In this document: positions 18,246 through 25,486 of the stretch, one piece after another
Layout of the letters: each line of letters opens with the position of its first letter
Position numbering within the stretch: the first letter of the stretch is position 1
Assembly: GCA_021780585.1 (NCBI GenBank)
Contig: JAJXYM010000193.1
Coordinates: 1-33,091 of the forward strand
Reading direction: 5' to 3'
DNA: 33,091 nt
DNA from: Deltaproteobacteria bacterium
GTDB taxonomy: Bacteria; Desulfobacterota; Binatia; Binatales; Binataceae
The notes under the pieces: generated by a model
What the model was told of the DNA's origin: nothing
The model's database searches: none
Seen by the model: the letters and a program-made list of their open reading frames with translations, nothing else
Position numbers and translations under genes: made by a program

Positions 18246-18325
18246 AGTTTCGCGCATCCCCGGACGTAGCCGAGCGCGACCGCGAAGAAGGCGCACGTGG
18301 CCACGATGAAAATTACGTCGAGCAT
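18242..18325 (-). CDS. 27-residue membrane microprotein preceding kdpF
   Basis: The ORF starts MLDVIFIVAT, continues CAFFAVALGYVRG and ends CAKL: one hydrophobic helix followed by a short basic tail with Y-V-R-G-C. Its TGA overlaps the kdpF ATG (ATGA), the same coupling used elsewhere in the operon, which is strong evidence for translation. From memory, similar short ORFs ending YVRGC(x)(K/R)L precede kdpF in other bacteria and are usually left unannotated; I cannot check this here. It could be an additional Kdp subunit or a leader peptide. The candidate sigma54 start site would lie only about three bases before its ATG, so translation would be nearly leaderless. Confidence 0.7.
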   Translation of the reverse strand: MLDVIFIVATCAFFAVALGYVRGCAKL

Positions 18326-18338
18326 GACGACTCGATAA

Positions 18339-18354
18339 TGCAGCTTCCGTGCCC
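18339..18354 (-). promoter_or_regulatory. Candidate sigma54 (-24/-12) promoter of the kdp operon
   Basis: The minus strand reads GGGCACG-GAAG-CTGCA against the consensus TGGCACG-N4-TTGCA: two mismatches at non-invariant positions, with the invariant GG and GC separated by exactly ten bases. Counting from the -12 C (18340), transcription would start at about 18328, three bases before the first ORF of the operon. The operon itself encodes a sigma54-dependent activator, which supports the call. Promoter use is inferred from sequence only. Confidence 0.6.
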
Positions 18355-18370
18355 CGCGCGGATCGGGTGG

Positions 18371-18387
18371 GAAAAGCGGGGGTTTTC
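18371..18387. promoter_or_regulatory. Short dyad GAAAA-N7-TTTTC upstream of the kdp promoter
   Basis: Perfect 5-base arms lie about 45-60 bases upstream of the predicted kdp start site, the only A/T runs in a very GC-rich stretch. It could be an activator or IHF-type site, but the arms are short. Confidence 0.25.
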
Positions 18388-18443
18388 GCGCGGAAAGACC
18401 GGCGTTAATGCGGAATGCGGTGGCGGCCGTGATGCAAATTGAA

Positions 18444-18482
18444 ACGGCGCCGCGACGCGCTCACACGCGTCCCCGGCGCCGT
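18444..18482 (-). terminator. Rho-independent-type terminator of the acyl-CoA dehydrogenase gene
   Basis: A long GC stem (ACGGCGCCG/CGGCGCCGT outer, GACGCG/CGCGTC inner, small internal loop, six-base loop) lies about 45 bases after the stop at 18525. On the minus strand it is followed by TTTCAATTT, a weak U-rich tail. It separates this gene from the kdp operon. Its position, about 115-155 bases before the kdp start, would also suit an activator site. Confidence 0.6.
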
Positions 18483-18524
18483 CACAGGCGGAAACTTCGG
18501 CGTGATTCGGGCGGCCGGCGCGTC

Positions 18525-19682
18525 TCAGCCGCGCGCTTCGAGTCCCATCCGCCGCGCGATAATCACTTTCATGATTTCGTTCGTGCCGGCGTAAATCGAT
18601 TGCACCGCCGCGTCCGCGTAATCCATCGCCACGGGATATTCGAGCATGAAGCCGTAGCCGCCATGCAGTTGCAGGCACTGGCTGGCAACGCGTTTGAGCA
18701 GTTCGGTCGTCCACCATTTCGCCATGCTCACTTCGGTCACGACGTCGTCGCCGCGCACGTGCGCCGCCATCAGGCGGTCGACGAAGGTCTGGCCGACTTC
18801 AACTTCGGTGGCCATCTCGGCCAGCTTGAACTGCGTATTCTGGAAGGCGGCGATCGGCTGGCCGAAGGCGCGGCGGCCCTTGGCGTAATCGATCGTGTCG
18901 TCGAGGCAGCGGCGCGCGCTGGTGATCGCCTGGATCGCGCAGACCAGCCGCTCCTGCTGCAGCTTCTCCATCAGCATCTTGAAGCCTTCGCCCTCGCGGC
19001 CGAGCAGATTCGACGCCGGCACGCGGCAATCCTCGAAAAACAGCTCGCTGGTGTCCTGACCCTTGAGGCCGAGCTTTTCCAGCTTGCGGCCGCGCACGAA
19101 GCCGGGCGCATCCGCGTCCACCAGAATCAGGCTGACGCCGCGATGGGCCGGCTTGGCGTCGGGATTGGTCTTGGCGACGACGACGATCAGATCGGCAAGC
19201 TGGCCGTTGGAGATGAACATCTTGGAGCCGTTGATCACGTAGCTGTCGCCGTCGCGCCGGGCGGTCGTGCGAACGGCGGCGAGATCGGAGCCGGTGCCCG
19301 GCTCGGTCATCGCGATCGCGAGGATGATTTCACCGGCGATCGCGCCGGGCAGATAGCGCCGCTTCTGCTCTTCCGAACCGAAGGTCGAGATATACGGCAT
19401 GATGATGTCCGAATGGAGACCCATCATCAGGCCATGCGCGCGGACCCGCGCGAGTTCCTCGATCACGATCGCGTCATAGAGGAAGTCGACGCCGGCGCCG
19501 CCGTATGCCGCCGGCGCGTTGGCGCCGAGGAAGCCGGCCGCGCCCAGCTTGCGCCAGCTTTCGCGATCGCTGATTCCGGCGCGGTTCCAGCTCTCGATTT
19601 TCGGCGTGATTTCGCTCTCGACGAAGCGTTTGACCTGGTCGCGGAACATCTCGTGCTCTTCGGTAAAGATCTCTCGGCGCAT
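18525..19682 (-). CDS. Acyl-CoA dehydrogenase (long-chain/isovaleryl type active site)
   Basis: 385 residues, the normal size, covering the N-terminal helical, middle beta and C-terminal helical domains. Motifs: AMTEPGTGSD (FAD/substrate loop), INGSKMFISNG, the GRRAFGQPIAAFQ arginine region, LHGGYGF, and YAGTNEIMKVIIARRMG at the end. The position used by the MCAD catalytic Glu is Ala (YAGT), while Glu244 in LQQERL sits where isovaleryl- and long-chain enzymes keep theirs. It oxidises acyl-CoA at the alpha-beta bond, passing electrons to ETF. I chose the ATG at 19682 with AAGGAG ten bases upstream; an upstream in-frame codon at 19721 falls in an operator-like dyad. Divergent from the quinone oxidoreductase gene. 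Confidence 0.94.
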   Translation of the reverse strand: MRREIFTEEHEMFRDQVKRFVESEITPKIESWNRAGISDRESWRKLGAAGFLGANAPAAYGGAGVDFLYDAIVIEELARVRAHGLMMGLHSDIIMPYISTFGSEEQKRRYLPGAIAGEIILAIAMTEPGTGSDLAAVRTTARRDGDSYVINGSKMFISNGQLADLIVVVAKTNPDAKPAHRGVSLILVDADAPGFVRGRKLEKLGLKGQDTSELFFEDCRVPASNLLGREGEGFKMLMEKLQQERLVCAIQAITSARRCLDDTIDYAKGRRAFGQPIAAFQNTQFKLAEMATEVEVGQTFVDRLMAAHVRGDDVVTEVSMAKWWTTELLKRVASQCLQLHGGYGFMLEYPVAMDYADAAVQSIYAGTNEIMKVIIARRMGLEARG

Positions 19683-19703
19683 AAGCGGACGGCTCCTTGG
19701 ATT

Positions 19704-19722
19704 CGTGCAAAATCCTTGCACG
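19704..19722. promoter_or_regulatory. Perfect operator-like dyad CGTGCAA-N5-TTGCACG
   Basis: Seven-base arms around AATCC form a 19-base palindrome, 22 bases upstream of the acyl-CoA dehydrogenase start and in the only gap between two divergent genes. The size suits a TetR- or LacI-type dimer. No regulator gene is adjacent. Confidence 0.5.
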
Positions 19723-19832
19723 TTGGCGTTCCGGTTCCAATCGAATAAGTCTCCGCGAATCCGGCGGGGGTTGCCTTCGGACGGCGCGGGCGGCTAAGAC
19801 GGCGCAATCCGGATTCGAGGCGAGGACGGGCG

Positions 19833-20816
19833 ATGAAAGCGATTCATTTCGATCGGCTGGGCGGTCCCGAGGTGATGTACCTGACCGAGGCTCCCGTGCC
19901 GGATTTGCGGCCATCGACGGTGCTGGTGCGCAATTGCGCGATCGCGGTCAATTTCGCCGATACCTTCTTCACGCGCGGCGAATATATCGTGCGGCCGGTT
20001 TTTCCCGACACGCCCGGGATGGAAGCCGCCGGCGTGGTCGAGGCGGTCGCCCCCGACGTGACCGATTTTCGCCCTGGGATGCGCGTGGCGTATATCGGGA
20101 TGGGCGCGTATGCCGACTACACGCTGATTCGGCGCTCGCGCGTGATTCCGCTGCCCGACTTCATGGATTTCGAGCAGGGCGCGGCGCTGCCGATCGCGAT
20201 GCTTACGGCGTGGCATATGCTGCGCACGCTGCATGACGCGCGGGCGGGCGAGACCGTGCTGGTGCATTCGGCGGCGGGCGCGGTCGGAATCGCGGCGGTG
20301 CAAATCGCCAAAGCCTACGGCGCGCGCGTGATCGGCACGGTTTCGAACGCGGAGAAGGCGGAGTTCGCGCGCCAGCACGGAGCCGACGAAACGATCGATT
20401 ACGCGACCCGGGATTTCGCCGCGGAAACGATGCGGCTGACCGGGAATCGCGGCGTCGATCTGATTCTCGACGCGGTCGGCGCGCCGACTTTCGCCGCCGG
20501 CATCGGCTGTCTCGCGCCGTTCGGCCATCTGATTCTCTACGGCCGCGCGGGCGGCGCGCCCGGTCCGATCGATCCGATGCGGCTGTTCGAACGGTCGCTC
20601 AGCGTAAGCGGTTTCGTGCTGCCGCAGATCTACAATAATCACGCGGTGATGCGGCGCGGACTCGACGACTGTTTCCGCTTGATTCGCGAGGGCAAACTCA
20701 CCGTGCCGATCGGCGGACGCTTCGCGCTCGCGGACGCGGCGGCGGCGCATCGCTTCATCCTCGATCGGCGCTCGGTCGGCAAGCTGATGCTTACGCCGCA
20801 GGGGCGCGCGGATTGA
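19833..20816 (+). CDS. NADPH:quinone oxidoreductase, zeta-crystallin-like MDR family
   Basis: 327 residues. It starts MKAIHFDRLGGPEVM as this family does, has the substrate region AVNFADTFFTRGEY and PGMEAAGVVEAV, and a Rossmann domain with HSAAGAVGIAAVQIAKAYGA and the loop GTVSNAEKAEFARQHGADE. The zinc-binding cysteines of classical alcohol dehydrogenases are absent, as expected for quinone reductases. The likely reaction is NADPH-dependent reduction of quinones or enones. It starts the plus-strand pair with the cytochrome c gene, which follows 34 bases later. Confidence 0.92.
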   Translation: MKAIHFDRLGGPEVMYLTEAPVPDLRPSTVLVRNCAIAVNFADTFFTRGEYIVRPVFPDTPGMEAAGVVEAVAPDVTDFRPGMRVAYIGMGAYADYTLIRRSRVIPLPDFMDFEQGAALPIAMLTAWHMLRTLHDARAGETVLVHSAAGAVGIAAVQIAKAYGARVIGTVSNAEKAEFARQHGADETIDYATRDFAAETMRLTGNRGVDLILDAVGAPTFAAGIGCLAPFGHLILYGRAGGAPGPIDPMRLFERSLSVSGFVLPQIYNNHAVMRRGLDDCFRLIREGKLTVPIGGRFALADAAAAHRFILDRRSVGKLMLTPQGRAD

Positions 20817-20850
20817 AGCATCGCGAAAGTTTCTGTTAGCAAAGCGGGAG

Positions 20851-21240
20851 ATGAGGCTGAATCGTTCCGGTAATTCGCTCGCGATGCGAGTCGCCCTGAC
20901 GATAGCGATCGGCGCGGCGGCGACGATCGCGCCGCGGCCGGTGGACGCCGCCGACGTTGCGGCGGGCCGCGCGCTCGCGCTCGCGCATTGCGTGAAATGC
21001 CACGGCAAGGACGGCAAGGGCGACGGTCCCGCCGTCGCGGCGGAGCATCTGTCGCCGCCGCCCGGCGATTGGACCGACAAGGAGGACATGGCGGAGCATC
21101 CCGACGTCTTCCTGCGCAACATGATCGAGCAGGGCGGCAAGGCGATGGACAAATCGGAGCGGATGCCGGCGTTCGGCAAGAAGCTCACGCCCGCCCAGGT
21201 TGACGATCTGATCGCCTATATCCGATCGTTTTCCAGGTAG
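20851..21240 (+). CDS. Secreted monohaem cytochrome c
   Basis: 129 residues. A hydrophobic signal region (about 13-33, ending VDAADV) is followed by the haem site CVKCH (47-51) and a distal MPAFGKKLTPAQVDDLIAYI segment whose Met105 is the likely second axial ligand. It is a class I-type periplasmic electron carrier resembling the small cytochromes of the cbb3/c555 kind. ATG 20851 was chosen, with GCGGGAG directly upstream; the ATG at codon 12 is an alternative start for the signal peptide. Confidence 0.9.
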   Translation: MRLNRSGNSLAMRVALTIAIGAAATIAPRPVDAADVAAGRALALAHCVKCHGKDGKGDGPAVAAEHLSPPPGDWTDKEDMAEHPDVFLRNMIEQGGKAMDKSERMPAFGKKLTPAQVDDLIAYIRSFSR

Positions 21241-21259
21241 TTCCGGCGAAAGATCCGTA

Positions 21260-21287
21260 GCGCTGATTCGTCAGGCGCGCGCAGCGC
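21260..21287. terminator. Possible two-way stem-loop between convergent genes
   Basis: GCGCTG and CAGCGC form a 6-bp stem with a 16-base loop in the 48-base gap between the cytochrome c and citrate-synthase-family genes. No T-tract follows, so it is a weak call. Confidence 0.3.
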
Positions 21288-21288
21288 G

Positions 21289-22590
21289 TCAATTCCAATG
21301 GCGCATGGGCGAGCCGCGATAACGCATCCGCGGCCGAATCAGGCGATTGTCGGCGTATTGTTCGAGGCTGTGCGCGATCCATCCGGCGGCGCGCCCGGCG
21401 GCGAAAATCGCGGCCGGCATCCCGCGCGGAAAACCGATCATCCGCACGCATACGGTGAGGTAATAATCGAGGTTGGGGCGCAATCGCGCGCGCGCCCATA
21501 CCGCGCGCTCGACCTTGAGGGCGGTCTCGTACAGCTTGCGCCCCTTGCGCGGCGCGGTGGCGCGGGCGACCCGCTTGAGCAGCTCCGCGCGCGGATCGCC
21601 GGCCGAATAGATCGCGTGGCCGAAGCCGGGCGGCAGCAGGCCCTTCGCGCTGAAGGAATCGAGACAATGCTCGAGGCTCAAGCCGGCGGCGAGGTCGGAG
21701 AACATGCTTTCGATCCGATCGCAGGCCCCGCCGTGAATCGGACCCGAAAGCGAGCAGAGCGCGGCCAGCACGCAGGCGTAAAGATCGGCTCCGGTGCTGG
21801 CGACGACGCGCGCGGCGAAGGTCGAGGCGTTAAGTTCATGCTCGGCGCACGCCACCAATACGCGTTCGAGCGCGGCGCGATCGGCGGCGGCGAACTCGCC
21901 TATCACCCGGTCGAGCAGCCGCGCCGCCATGCCGGAGGCGCCTGCAGAACCTGCCGCCCGCGCGCCGTCGCGTTCGCCTCTGGCGGGCGACAGCGCGAGC
22001 GGCAGCGCGCCGATAATCATCCGCGCCTGATCGAGCCGCGCGCGCGGCGGCAGGCGATACTCGGCCGCCGCCAGCGCCGGCATCATCACGGCGAGCCGCA
22101 GCAGCGGCGGCGTATCCGCGCCGACCGCCGCAAGCGCGTCGGCGACCGGCTTTGGCAGCCGGGCGAGGGCGATATTTTCGCGCAGATGCGCGACCTCCTC
22201 GGGCCGCGGCCGTTCGCCGTTCCAGAGCAGCAGGCAAACCTCCTCGAAGGCGGCGTGCTCGACCAGCTCCTCGATCGGATAGCCGCGATAGGCGAGCCGG
22301 CCCTCGCTGATTGAGCTGACGCCCGACTCGGCGACGATCACGCCGGTGGAGGCGGTATCGGCGGTCGGTTGCGCGACCGTGACCCAGGAGCTGGCGTCGG
22401 GCAGGGAGCGGGCGCGCACGCCCCGTTCGGGAGCGGTCAATCCGCGCAGGGCTTCGATATCGGCGCGGCGGTAAAGGGCTTGGCGGCCGACCTTGCGGCG
22501 ATAGCTTTTGAGCCATCCGCGACTCACGTAGGCGTAAAGCGTGCCGAGCTTGACGCCCAGATGCGCGGCGGCTTCCGCCGCCGTCAGCAT
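21289..22590 (-). CDS. Citrate synthase family protein with N-terminal helix-turn-helix domain
   Basis: 433 residues. Residues 1-50 form an excisionase/MerR-like DNA-binding domain (MLTAAEAAAHLGVKLGTLYAYV with RRADIEAL). The rest is a citrate synthase fold with catalytic candidates H251 (ACAEHELNAS), H286 (GPIHGGAC) and D375 (RPNLDYYL), plus GFGHAIYSAGDPRAE. Because the active residues are present, it may condense oxaloacetate or a similar ketoacid with an acyl-CoA. HTH-citrate synthases are known from sequence in proteobacteria but poorly characterised; a metabolite-sensing regulator is the other option. I chose ATG 22590 because the fold begins there; an extension to 22800 would overlap the promoter of the divergent gene and is low in conserved content. 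Confidence 0.88.
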   Translation of the reverse strand: MLTAAEAAAHLGVKLGTLYAYVSRGWLKSYRRKVGRQALYRRADIEALRGLTAPERGVRARSLPDASSWVTVAQPTADTASTGVIVAESGVSSISEGRLAYRGYPIEELVEHAAFEEVCLLLWNGERPRPEEVAHLRENIALARLPKPVADALAAVGADTPPLLRLAVMMPALAAAEYRLPPRARLDQARMIIGALPLALSPARGERDGARAAGSAGASGMAARLLDRVIGEFAAADRAALERVLVACAEHELNASTFAARVVASTGADLYACVLAALCSLSGPIHGGACDRIESMFSDLAAGLSLEHCLDSFSAKGLLPPGFGHAIYSAGDPRAELLKRVARATAPRKGRKLYETALKVERAVWARARLRPNLDYYLTVCVRMIGFPRGMPAAIFAAGRAAGWIAHSLEQYADNRLIRPRMRYRGSPMRHWN

Positions 22591-22741
22591 TTGCGCCCCG
22601 TCGTCGGCGGGATGAGCGGCCACGCGCCAATCACGCCATCCCAGGGGCGGCGCGTCAAGCGCCGGGGCGGCGGATTGCGCCCGCCCTGGCGCTTCGTGAG
22701 GCACGCGCCGGGGCCAGGATTCGGTCGCGCGCCGGCGCGGA

Positions 22742-22772
22742 TTGACGGGCGCGTCGCCGAATCGGCTATAGT
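22742..22772 (+). promoter_or_regulatory. Sigma70-like promoter of the LLM oxidoreductase gene
   Basis: TTGACG (22742-22747) and TATAGT (22767-22772) are close to consensus with a 19-base spacer, slightly long. It lies 86 bases before the ATG, in the divergent gap, and is the best sigma70 match I found in the window. Confidence 0.55.
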
Positions 22773-22858
22773 GCGCGCGTCGCGCCCGAGCGGCGGCCAC
22801 GGCCGGTCGTCCCGCGACGGACGTTTCCGCTTCGATTCAGCAAGACGAGGACTTCGCG

Positions 22859-23932
22859 ATGGATTTCGGCACGCTCATTTTCACCAAGCCGCAGCGCGCG
22901 ATCAGCGACACCCGGCGAATCGAAGAGCTCGGCTTCACCACCGCATGGTTTCCCGATTCGCAAATGATTTGGGGCGACGTTTACGCCTGCATGGCGCTGG
23001 CGGCGGCGAACACCAGCAAAATCCGGCTGGCGACGGGAATTTCCGTCGCGTCGAACCGGATCCCGCCGGTCACGGTCCATGCGATCGGCACGATCAACGA
23101 AATCGCGCCGGGGCGCGTGATGTTGGGCTACGGCACCGGCCATACCGGGCGGCGCGTGATGGGTCTGCCGCCGGTCAAGTTCGCCGATTTCCGCGAACAG
23201 ACCCGCGTGATTCACGACCTGCTCAAGACCGGCGAGGCGGTCTATAACGCCGAAGGATTGAGCCGCAAAATCCGCTTTCTCCATCGCGATCGCCATTTCA
23301 TCAACCTCGACGGCCCGATTCCGTTTTACGTCGCCGCCAACGGGCCGCGCACGCTCGGATTGGCGGGCGAATTCGGCGACGGCATCATCACGACCGGCGT
23401 CGCCACGCCCGAGCGGCTGCAAGCGGTCTTTCGCCACGCCGAGGAGGGCGCGCGCGCGGCCGGCCGCACGCTTGAGCGGCGCTTGCCCTGCGTCTCGCTG
23501 ACGCACGTGGTCGTGACTCGGCCGGGCGAGCGGCTCGATTCGCCGCGCATCACGCAAATGGCGGGTCCATGGGTGATCACCTGCCTGCACGCGATCGCGG
23601 CGGGCTACGCCAAGCCACGCTCGCTGCCGCCGGACGCACGCAAGATATACGACGCTTACGCCGATTATCTCGCGCATCTGCCGGGACCGCCCGAGGAGCG
23701 CTATCTGGACCTGCACAACGGCCATTGCACCTTTGTGCCCGAACGCGAGCGCCGCTTTGTCACGCCTGAGACGATTCGCGCGACCGCGATTGTCGGCGCG
23801 GCTGACGAGGTGATCGCGCAGCTCAAGACGCTCGAACAGGGCGGACTCGACGGCGTGTTCCTGAATCCGCCGATGGACGGGTTCGAGGAATATGTTGACG
23901 AATTCGCGCGCGAAATTATCCGGCGGATGTGA
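22859..23932 (+). CDS. LLM-class flavin-dependent oxidoreductase (luciferase-like)
   Basis: 357 residues. The start MDFGTLIFTKPQ, RIEELGFTTAWFPDSQM, the strand-turn KIRLATGISVASNR, HAIGTINEIAPGRVMLGYGTGHTG and AANGPRTLGLAGEFGDGIIT are typical of the TIM-barrel luciferase/F420-dependent group. Whether FMN or F420 is the cofactor cannot be read from these motifs. The start has ACGAGG eight bases upstream and a promoter at 22742-22772. It opens the plus-strand run of catabolic genes, though a 302-base gap follows it. Confidence 0.9.
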   Translation: MDFGTLIFTKPQRAISDTRRIEELGFTTAWFPDSQMIWGDVYACMALAAANTSKIRLATGISVASNRIPPVTVHAIGTINEIAPGRVMLGYGTGHTGRRVMGLPPVKFADFREQTRVIHDLLKTGEAVYNAEGLSRKIRFLHRDRHFINLDGPIPFYVAANGPRTLGLAGEFGDGIITTGVATPERLQAVFRHAEEGARAAGRTLERRLPCVSLTHVVVTRPGERLDSPRITQMAGPWVITCLHAIAAGYAKPRSLPPDARKIYDAYADYLAHLPGPPEERYLDLHNGHCTFVPERERRFVTPETIRATAIVGAADEVIAQLKTLEQGGLDGVFLNPPMDGFEEYVDEFAREIIRRM

Positions 23933-24073
23933 TTTTGCGGGACGGCCGAATAATTACGCGGCTCCGCTCAAGCATCGACTGGCGCTCGATTTGCTATCTA
24001 TTGCCTGAATAATGTCATCATTGGATGTCAAAAATGCTCTTGCGATGCGTGGTCTTCAACCGGCGCTGCTGAT

Positions 24074-24088
24074 AACGTCTATGACGTT
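24074..24088. promoter_or_regulatory. Perfect dyad AACGTC-TAT-GACGTT upstream of ino1
   Basis: Six-base perfect arms around TAT, 147-161 bases before the start codon of the inositol-phosphate synthase. It suits a regulator site; the protein is unknown. Confidence 0.4.
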
Positions 24089-24189
24089 CTTTCAGACCAC
24101 CTAATTTACTTTGAGGCTCGCGTCCGATAAGAAATTAGCGTTCGCTGCGGGACTTTCATCCGTCGCGGCGGAGGAGGGCGTTGCTCGCG

Positions 24190-24213
24190 GGGGTTTGGCA
24201 GCGCCGAAACCCC
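24190..24213 (+). promoter_or_regulatory. Leader hairpin 21 bases before the inositol-phosphate synthase start
   Basis: GGGGTTT and AAACCCC pair perfectly around a loop that can itself pair GGC with GCC. It ends 21 bases before the ATG and just before the AAGAG ribosome-binding site, so it would be in the 5' leader. It has no U-tract and does not match a riboswitch I recognise. Confidence 0.5.
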
Positions 24214-24234
24214 TGTAGGCGAACCAATAAGAGA

Positions 24235-25341
24235 ATGTCGAAGATCCGGGTGGCTATCGTCGGGGTTGGCAATTGCGCTTCCTCATTGCTCCAGGGCCTT
24301 GAGCATTACAAGCATGCGACCGACGCGGCCCGAGTGACGCCGGTCGGTCTGATGCACTATGACCTGGGCGGCTACCGCCCGGACGATATCGAGGTGGCAT
24401 GCGCGTTCGATATCGACGCGCGCAAGGTCGGTCGTCCGCTTGAGGAAGCCTGTTTTGCGCCGCCCAATAATACCGTCACCATCTGGCGCGATTTGCCGGC
24501 CTATGGCGTGACCGTCGAGATGGGCGAGCTGCTCGACGGCGTCGCGCCGCATATGCGCAATTATCCGCCCGAGCGCACCTTCGTCCCGATGGAGAACGCG
24601 CGCTCCGCGGATATCGAGCGGCGACTGCGCGAAACCGGCGCGGAAGTGATGCTCTGTTACCTGCCGGTCGGCAGCCAGCAAGCGGTCGAGCGCTACGCCC
24701 ACGCCTGCCTGGAGACGGGGGTCAGCCTGCTCAATTGCATGCCGGTGTTTATCGTCTCGAACGCAAAGTGGGCCAGGGAGTTCACTGCGCGCAAGATTCC
24801 CGTGGTTGGCGACGACGTCAAGTCGCAACTCGGCTCGACCATCCTGCATCGCGCGATCATGAAGCTGTTCGCCGATCGCGGCATCAAGCTCAAGCATACC
24901 TACCAGCTCAACACCGGCGGCAATACCGATTTCCTCAATATGCTCGATCGCGCGCGGCTCGGCTCCAAGCGCACCTCGAAGACCGAGGCGGTGCAGAGCA
25001 TATTGCCCGAGCGGATGCCGGACGTGGACGTCCATATCGGGCCGTCGGATTACGTCCCCTGGCAAAACGATAACAAGGTTTGTTTCCTGCGGGTCGAGGG
25101 CGAAGGCTTCGCCGGCATCCCGATCGAGCTTGAATTGCGGATGTCGGTGCAGGATTCGCCGAATTCGGGCGGCGTCGTGATCGACGCGATCCGCTGCCTC
25201 AAGCTGGCGCGTGACCGTGGCGTCGGCGGTCCGCTCTATTCGATCTCCGCTTATACGATGAAGCATCCGCCGGAGCAGCTTCCCGACACCGTCGCGCGCG
25301 AGCGCGTCGAGCAGTTCATCGCCGGCGAAATCGAGCGTTAG
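24235..25341 (+). CDS. ino1: Inositol-3-phosphate synthase (actinobacterial/archaeal-type, NAD-dependent)
   Basis: 368 residues, the size of mycobacterial Ino1. An N-terminal NAD-binding turn (VAIVGVGNCASSLLQG) is followed by the family motifs SNAKWAREF, GDDVKSQLGSTILHRA, NTGGNTDFLNM, SKRTSKTEAVQS and HIGPSDYVPWQNDNKVCF. It converts glucose 6-phosphate to myo-inositol 1-phosphate, the first step to inositol lipids, inositol-based thiols or osmolytes. ATG 24235 has AAGAG upstream; the frame extends to 24181 but that part lies in the leader hairpin. The neighbours give no inositol pathway. Confidence 0.95.
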   Translation: MSKIRVAIVGVGNCASSLLQGLEHYKHATDAARVTPVGLMHYDLGGYRPDDIEVACAFDIDARKVGRPLEEACFAPPNNTVTIWRDLPAYGVTVEMGELLDGVAPHMRNYPPERTFVPMENARSADIERRLRETGAEVMLCYLPVGSQQAVERYAHACLETGVSLLNCMPVFIVSNAKWAREFTARKIPVVGDDVKSQLGSTILHRAIMKLFADRGIKLKHTYQLNTGGNTDFLNMLDRARLGSKRTSKTEAVQSILPERMPDVDVHIGPSDYVPWQNDNKVCFLRVEGEGFAGIPIELELRMSVQDSPNSGGVVIDAIRCLKLARDRGVGGPLYSISAYTMKHPPEQLPDTVARERVEQFIAGEIER

Positions 25342-25486
25342 CCGCGACCGTCGTCAGCCGCGCCGGAATTCCGCGCATGACGAGCGCGGCGGGGTTTGCC
25401 TATCCGATCCGGATATGCGAATTTTCGCCTGCGGGTAAGCGATTCCTTCCGGCGAATCCGGCCTGCCCGCGCGGACGGAGGACGCC

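Larger units (their letters stand above)
23933..24234 (+). other. 302-base leader/intergenic region upstream of the inositol-3-phosphate synthase
   Basis: It is less GC-rich than its flanks and holds no credible gene. It contains a weak stem-loop just after the LLM gene (ATCGA/TCGAT, 23976-23992), the short direct repeat ATGTCA (24013 and 24026), a perfect dyad at 24074-24088 and a strong hairpin at 24190-24213. No clear -35/-10 pair was found. Confidence 0.45.

Noticed and set aside
16380..18269. 629-codon plus-strand open frame opposite kdpA
   Set aside because: Same reason: it mirrors KdpA codons and has no family features.
18326..18524. c-di-AMP (ydaO) or K+ riboswitch ahead of kdp
   Set aside because: The gap holds only a terminator-like stem and a promoter-like motif, and the predicted leader is too short for a riboswitch.
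18525..19682. Acyl-CoA dehydrogenase seeming to lack its catalytic Glu (YAGT in place of YEGT)
   Set aside because: Isovaleryl- and long-chain enzymes keep the Glu elsewhere, and Glu244 in LQQERL occupies that place.
22591..22800. 70-residue N-terminal extension of the citrate-synthase-family protein
   Set aside because: Pro/Arg-rich, no motif, and it would cover the promoter of the divergent gene; the HTH begins at the ATG at 22590.
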